Origin: Lachnospiraceae bacterium
GTDB taxonomy: Bacteria; Bacillota; Clostridia; Lachnospirales; Lachnospiraceae
Length of the DNA stretch: 8,763 nucleotides
Assembly: GCA_009774155.1 (NCBI GenBank)
Contig: VSNE01000098.1
Location: forward strand, 1 to 8,763
Direction of reading: 5' to 3'
Shown here: positions 5,208 through 8,763 of the stretch, one piece after another
Layout of the letters: each line of letters opens with the position of its first letter
How positions within the stretch are numbered: position 1 is the stretch's first letter
The notes under the pieces: model-generated
What the model saw: the letters and a program-made list of their open reading frames with translations, nothing else
Databases searched by the model: none
Told to the model about the DNA's origin: nothing
Translations under genes and position numbers: made by a program

Positions 5208-7280
5208 ATGAACGTTTACACAACTGACAGTATCCGCAATGTGGTTTTTTTGGGACATGGGGGAAGCGGTAAGACCAGTCTGGTCGAAGCTATGGCATAT
5301 GTATCCGGTCTGACCGGACGTATTGGTAAAGTTACCGATGGAACGACCATCAGTGACTATGATAAGGAAGAGATTAAACGTAAATTTTCCATCAATACTT
5401 CAGTTGTACCGATTATCTGGAAAGACACAAAGATTAATATCCTGGATACTCCCGGTTATTTTGATTTTGTAGGCGAGGTAGAGGAAGCGGCAGCCGCAGC
5501 AGATGCAGCGGTCATCGTAGTATCCGGTAAAGCCGGAGTGGAGGTCGGAACCGAGAAGGCCTGGGAGCTGTGTGAGAAATACAAGCTTCCGCGTATGTTC
5601 TTTGTATCTGAGATGGATGTGGATCATGCCTCCTTCCGTGAGGTTGTGGAGAAGCTGACGGAGATGTACGGCAAGAAAATCGCGCCGTTTTATCAGCCGA
5701 TCCGGGAAAATGAAAAATTTGTCGGCTATATCAATGTTATGAAGATGGCGGGCCGCCGCTTTACCGGCATCGGTGAGAGAGAAGAATGTGAGATTCCGGA
5801 TTACAGCCGTCCGAACCTGGATATTTACCGGGAGGCCATGATGGACGCAGTGGCAGAGACCAGTGAAGAATTTATGGAGCGTTATTTTGCAGGAGATGAA
5901 TTCTCGGTCAGCGAGATTCGCGCGGCGATGAAGATGAATGTAAACGACGGAAGTATTATTCCGGTTTCCATGGGTTCCAGCATAGAGCTTCGCAATATTC
6001 ATAACATGCTGAACGATATCGTGGAGCTGCTTCCGTCGCCGGATAAAAAGGAATGCGCAGGCATCAGCATTAAGACCAATGAGATTTTCCAGGCAGATTA
6101 TAATTTCTCCAAAGCAAAATCCGCATATGTATTTAAGACAATTGCAGATCCGTTTATCGGAAAATATTCTCTGATTAAAGTATGCTCCGGCGTTATCAAA
6201 TCAGACGACGTGCTGTTTAATACCTCCTCCGAGACGGAAGAGAAGCTGAATAAGCTCTATGTGGTAAGAGGAAATAAGCCGATCGAGGTTTCCGAGCTTC
6301 ATGCGGGGGATATAGGGGCTATTGGAAAAGCAGGCTGCAAAACCGGCGATACTCTGTCCACAAAAGCAGCTCCGGTGCTGTTTGGCAGGACTGAGATTTC
6401 CAAACCATATACATATATGGCTTATAAAGCCAAGAATAAAGGGGATGAAGATAAGATTTCCCAGGCGCTGGCGAAGATGATGGATGAAGACTTGACGATC
6501 AAGGCGGTAAATGACGCCGAGAACCGCCAGTCCCTTCTCTATGGTATGGGAGATCAGCACCTGTCCGTTATTGTGAGTATTCTTGCGGAAAAGTACAAAG
6601 TGGATGTGGAGCTGGAAAAACCGAAGGTGGCATTCCGTGAAACTCTCCGTAAGAAATCGGATGTGGAATATAAATATAAAAAACAATCCGGCGGACACGG
6701 ACAATATGGTCATGTGAAGATGACCTTTGAGCCGTCCGGTGATCTGGAGACTCCGTATGTGTTTGACCAGATGGTCGTGGGCGGCGCGGTTCCGAAGAAT
6801 TACTTCCCGGCAGTGGAGAAGGGAATTCAGGAATCGGTAGTGAAAGGCCCTCTGGCCGGTTATCCGGTAGTGGGAGTGAAGGCGGTCCTTTATGACGGCT
6901 CCTATCATCCGGTTGATTCCTCTGAGATGGCATTCAAGACGGCTGCTGTTCAGGCATTCAAAAAAGGCTTTATGGAGGCGTCTCCGATTCTTCTTGAACC
7001 GATTGCCACAGTGACTGTTTTAGTTCCGGATCGCTATACCGGCGACGTTATGGGAGATTTGAATAAGAGAAGAGGCCGTGTGCTTGGCATGAATCCGGCC
7101 GGTACAGGCAAGACAGAGGTTGTGGCGGATGTTCCGATGATGGAAATTTTCGGATACAATACGGATCTGCGTTCCATGACCGGCGGAAGCGGCGTATATT
7201 CTTATGAATTTGCCCGTTATGAGCAGGCTCCGTCCGATGTACAGGAAAAAGAGGTTGCAGCGAGAGCAGCAGAAATGTAA
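5208..7280 (+). CDS. Elongation factor G-like translational GTPase (EF-G2 type)
   Basis: This 690-residue protein has the full five-domain layout of EF-G. G domain: P-loop GHGGSGKT (16-23), switch I GTT (45-47), DTPGYFDF (80-87) and GSS near 256-258. Domain II covers roughly 300-390 and domain III roughly 400-470 (YGMGDQHLSV). Domain IV contains SGGHGQYGH (494-502) and YHPVDSSEMAFK (566-577), and domain V runs from about 600 to the end (GDLNKRRGRVLGM). It departs from housekeeping EF-G in two places: the usual DTPGH has Tyr84, and the usual NKxD is SEMD (134-137). The GHGGSGKT and DTPGY forms are typical of the EF-G2/EF-G-like paralogue group, whose role is unsettled (auxiliary translocation, ribosome recycling or stress have been considered for relatives). 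It is unlikely to be the cell's main EF-G, and no rpsL, rpsG or tuf genes adjoin it. It lacks specific signs of a TetM-type resistance protein. The exact function is not inferable. Confidence 0.9.
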   Translation: MNVYTTDSIRNVVFLGHGGSGKTSLVEAMAYVSGLTGRIGKVTDGTTISDYDKEEIKRKFSINTSVVPIIWKDTKINILDTPGYFDFVGEVEEAAAAADAAVIVVSGKAGVEVGTEKAWELCEKYKLPRMFFVSEMDVDHASFREVVEKLTEMYGKKIAPFYQPIRENEKFVGYINVMKMAGRRFTGIGEREECEIPDYSRPNLDIYREAMMDAVAETSEEFMERYFAGDEFSVSEIRAAMKMNVNDGSIIPVSMGSSIELRNIHNMLNDIVELLPSPDKKECAGISIKTNEIFQADYNFSKAKSAYVFKTIADPFIGKYSLIKVCSGVIKSDDVLFNTSSETEEKLNKLYVVRGNKPIEVSELHAGDIGAIGKAGCKTGDTLSTKAAPVLFGRTEISKPYTYMAYKAKNKGDEDKISQALAKMMDEDLTIKAVNDAENRQSLLYGMGDQHLSVIVSILAEKYKVDVELEKPKVAFRETLRKKSDVEYKYKKQSGGHGQYGHVKMTFEPSGDLETPYVFDQMVVGGAVPKNYFPAVEKGIQESVVKGPLAGYPVVGVKAVLYDGSYHPVDSSEMAFKTAAVQAFKKGFMEASPILLEPIATVTVLVPDRYTGDVMGDLNKRRGRVLGMNPAGTGKTEVVADVPMMEIFGYNTDLRSMTGGSGVYSYEFARYEQAPSDVQEKEVAARAAEM

Positions 7281-7295
7281 AATAGAAGAGAACTG

Positions 7296-7336
7296 CGGGA
7301 AAAGGGATGTCGTTTCTGAGGCATCCCCTTTTTCCG
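7296..7336 (+). terminator. Probable terminator after the EF-G-like gene
   Basis: Starting 16 bases after the stop codon, CGGGAAAAGGGATG (7296-7309) pairs with 7322-7336 with one bulged C (7328) and one G-T pair around a 12-base loop. The run TTTTT (7329-7333) is inside the 3' arm and is followed by CCGGCC rather than more T. Termination may therefore be incomplete, allowing some read-through into the transporter gene. Confidence 0.65.
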
Positions 7337-7392
7337 GCCAGATATGTTAAGATTTTGTTAAGGAGCAGCCTTTGATTCGTTGGGGGAAGATT

Positions 7393-8637
7393 ATGAAAAA
7401 ATATGCAGAGATATGTGTCAAGCGTATCCTTCTTCTGGTGCGGTGGCTGACGCTGTCAGGGATTACCGGAGTAGCTGTGGGGATACTGGGAGGATTATTC
7501 GGGCGCAGTATTACGGTTGTGTCCGGATTTCGCAGCAGTCATCCATGGATGCTGTATCTGCTCCCGGCATCAGGCCTGGCAATCGTGGCCATGTACCGGA
7601 TGGACCCCTATAAGACAGGGACGAACCGTGTGCTGGAGGGAATTCAGTCCAATGCTTATATTCCGCTTAGGATGGCTCCTCTGATTGTGATATCCACAGT
7701 GCTGACTCATGCCTTCGGCGGCTCCGCCGGAAGGGAGGGAGCTGCTCTTCAGCTTGGAGGCAGTATCGGGGGAACATTTGGGAAATGGATGAAATTTGAT
7801 GAATATGACCATAAGATTATGATTATGTGCGGTATGAGCGCAGGCTTTTCCGCATTATTTGGAACTCCCCTGACCGCAACTGTATTTGCTATGGAGGTAA
7901 TCAGCGTGGGAATGATGCAGTATGCGGCGTTGGTTCCCTGTTCTGTGGCAGCGCTGGCGGCAAAGCAGACCGCAGAGCTGGTTGGAATCCGCGGAGAACA
8001 TTTTCCCTTTCCGGCTGTAACAGAGCTGGACTGGAAGAGCGCGGCGCTTACGATTCTTCTTGCATTTTGCTGCGCGGCTGTCAGCATATTGTTTTGCGAG
8101 GCGCTTCACGTTACGGAGCATCTGTATAAAAAATGGATTCCGAATAAATGGGTAAGGATTGTTTCGGGGGCGTTTCTTATCATTTTGCTGACAAAGCTGC
8201 TTGGCACGGATGATTATCTGGGCGCGGGCATGGACGTGATTGAGCTTGCAGTTAAAGGAGAGGCAATAGCCGCCGCATTTTTTCTGAAAACTGTGTTTAC
8301 GGCTGTGACGCTTGGGTGCGGATTCCGGGGCGGAGAAATTGTGCCTACATTGTTTGTGGGAGCTACATTTGGATGTCTGTTTGGCCAGATAACCGGCTTG
8401 TCCCCTTCTCTGGCGGCGGCCTGCGGGATGACATCCGTATTCTGCGGAGTGACGAATTGTCCGATTTCCTCCCTGCTTTTGAGCTTTGAGCTGTTTGGCT
8501 TTGAGTGTATGCCGTTTTTTCTTCTGTCCGTGGCAATCAGCTATCTGGAGTCCGGATACTACGGACTGTATCACAGTCAGAGGATTCTTTATTCTAAGAC
8601 AAAGCTTCAGTATATTAATGCGCATACGAAAGAATAG
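7393..8637 (+). CDS. CLC-family anion transporter, probably CLC-F-like (candidate fluoride/proton antiporter)
   Basis: This is a 414-residue integral membrane protein with many hydrophobic helices and no signal peptide. The CLC signature GGSAGREGAALQLGGS lies at 109-124, with Glu115 in the place of the gating glutamate. It is preceded by IPLRMAPL and TVLTHAFG (90-97 and 102-109). The third anion-site segment reads GFRGGEIVPTLFVGATFG (310-327). The chloride-branch motif GSGIP is not visible; the equivalent region reads GTNRVLEGIQ (76-85). These segments and the short length resemble CLC-F (EriC-F) proteins, which export fluoride in exchange for protons. Specificity is inferred, and chloride transport is not excluded. 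Start choice: the ATG at 7393 has GGGGGAAG just upstream; a TTG at 7372 with AAGGAG (7360-7365) six bases before it would add seven residues and is a fair alternative. No own promoter is clear, so read-through from the gene upstream is possible. Confidence 0.9.
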   Translation: MKKYAEICVKRILLLVRWLTLSGITGVAVGILGGLFGRSITVVSGFRSSHPWMLYLLPASGLAIVAMYRMDPYKTGTNRVLEGIQSNAYIPLRMAPLIVISTVLTHAFGGSAGREGAALQLGGSIGGTFGKWMKFDEYDHKIMIMCGMSAGFSALFGTPLTATVFAMEVISVGMMQYAALVPCSVAALAAKQTAELVGIRGEHFPFPAVTELDWKSAALTILLAFCCAAVSILFCEALHVTEHLYKKWIPNKWVRIVSGAFLIILLTKLLGTDDYLGAGMDVIELAVKGEAIAAAFFLKTVFTAVTLGCGFRGGEIVPTLFVGATFGCLFGQITGLSPSLAAACGMTSVFCGVTNCPISSLLLSFELFGFECMPFFLLSVAISYLESGYYGLYHSQRILYSKTKLQYINAHTKE

Positions 8638-8659
8638 CAGAAAAGAAATAAAACATATT

Positions 8660-8696
8660 CCGCCCGGCTTTCCATACATTGCCGGTGGATGGGCGG
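8660..8696 (+). repeat. GC-rich inverted repeat between the CLC gene and the next gene
   Basis: CCGCCC (8660-8665) and GGGCGG (8691-8696) are perfect complements. Inside them GGC (8666-8668) can pair with GCC (8681-8683), leaving an asymmetric bulge. There is no T tract after it, so it is not a standard terminator. It ends just before the AAAGGAG of the next gene (8698-8704) and could be a weak terminator, an mRNA processing site or a translational control element. Confidence 0.4.
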
Positions 8697-8718
8697 CAAA
8701 GGAGTTTATTGTGTAAAA

Positions 8719-8763
8719 ATGAAGAAGAATGAGATATTAGTCATCTATGGAACAGAATATGAG
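8719..8763 (+). CDS. Start of an unidentified gene, truncated by the window edge
   Basis: An ATG at 8719 opens a frame that runs to the end of the window, giving MKKNEILVIYGTEYE. AAAGGAG (8698-8704) lies 14 bases upstream, a longer spacing than usual, but no other start in this frame is nearer. The opening is a short charged stretch and then a hydrophobic beta-strand-like ILVIYG, which fits the start of a cytoplasmic alpha/beta domain. The opening faintly resembles some DUF362-type proteins, but fifteen residues are too few to assign a family. It lies 81 bases after the CLC gene on the same strand and may be co-transcribed with it. Confidence 0.6.
   Translation, partial: MKKNEILVIYGTEYE

Noticed and set aside
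7094..7117. A second Walker A-like string (NPAGTGKT) in domain V of the EF-G-like protein
   Set aside because: It aligns with the variable loop after GRVLGM in EF-G domain V, which is not a nucleotide-binding fold; the match is coincidental.
7855..8679. 274-codon open frame on the minus strand opposite the CLC gene
   Set aside because: It is the antisense of hydrophobic membrane segments, giving a Lys/Arg/Gln/His-rich product with no recognisable domain.
8486..8716. 76-codon forward frame overlapping the 3' end of the CLC gene
   Set aside because: It is mostly an out-of-frame reading of the CLC coding sequence, with no ribosome binding site.
1..8763. A hidden novel system such as a defence island, mobile element or CRISPR array
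   Set aside because: Nearly all DNA is accounted for by core metabolic, translation and transporter genes at normal lengths, with short intergenic gaps and no direct repeats, integrase or toxin-antitoxin pairs seen.

Overview
The window looks like ordinary chromosomal DNA from a Gram-positive anaerobe of the class Clostridia, most likely the family Lachnospiraceae. This is judged from the proteins themselves (a Bacillus-length LeuS, a TyrA with a C-terminal ACT domain, an EF-G2-type GTPase and a short CLC protein), from strong AGGAGG-type ribosome binding sites, from sigma-A-type promoters, and from moderate GC with frequent GGA, AGA and ATA codons. The genus cannot be fixed from sequence reading alone. 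No mobile element, CRISPR array, tRNA, rRNA, long repeat or codon-usage break is visible.

Layout. The left quarter (about 1-2460) is a minus-strand operon read right to left. A sigma-A promoter near 2429-2457 drives tyrA (prephenate dehydrogenase) and then aroA (EPSP synthase), with only 9 bases between them. A third gene may begin at the very edge of the window (1-19). The 244-base gap up to 2641 is a divergent control region; its other side carries the promoter and ribosome binding site of leuS (leucyl-tRNA synthetase), which reads rightward to 5044. A strong hairpin terminator follows leuS. The probable promoter of the next gene is built into that terminator. That gene (5208-7280) encodes an EF-G-like translational GTPase with unusual G3 and G4 motifs. 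A second hairpin ends it, and then comes a CLC-family membrane transporter (7393-8637) whose signature segments look more like the fluoride-exporting CLC-F branch than the chloride branch. The first 15 codons of another rightward gene close the window.

How the genes relate. TyrA and AroA both act in aromatic amino-acid synthesis: AroA makes the chorismate precursor EPSP, and TyrA commits prephenate to tyrosine. LeuS and the EF-G-like protein both serve translation but appear to be separate transcription units. The CLC transporter has no evident functional link to its neighbours.

I found no clear novel multigene system. The points most worth checking are the promoter and terminator sharing DNA at 5077-5114, the altered GTPase motifs of the EF-G-like protein, the possible fluoride specificity of the CLC protein, and a possible Leu-codon leader ORF that overlaps the leuS start. 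No gene-free stretch exceeds 300 bases; the gaps (2398-2641, 5045-5207, 7281-7392, 8638-8718) are described in the features and findings.
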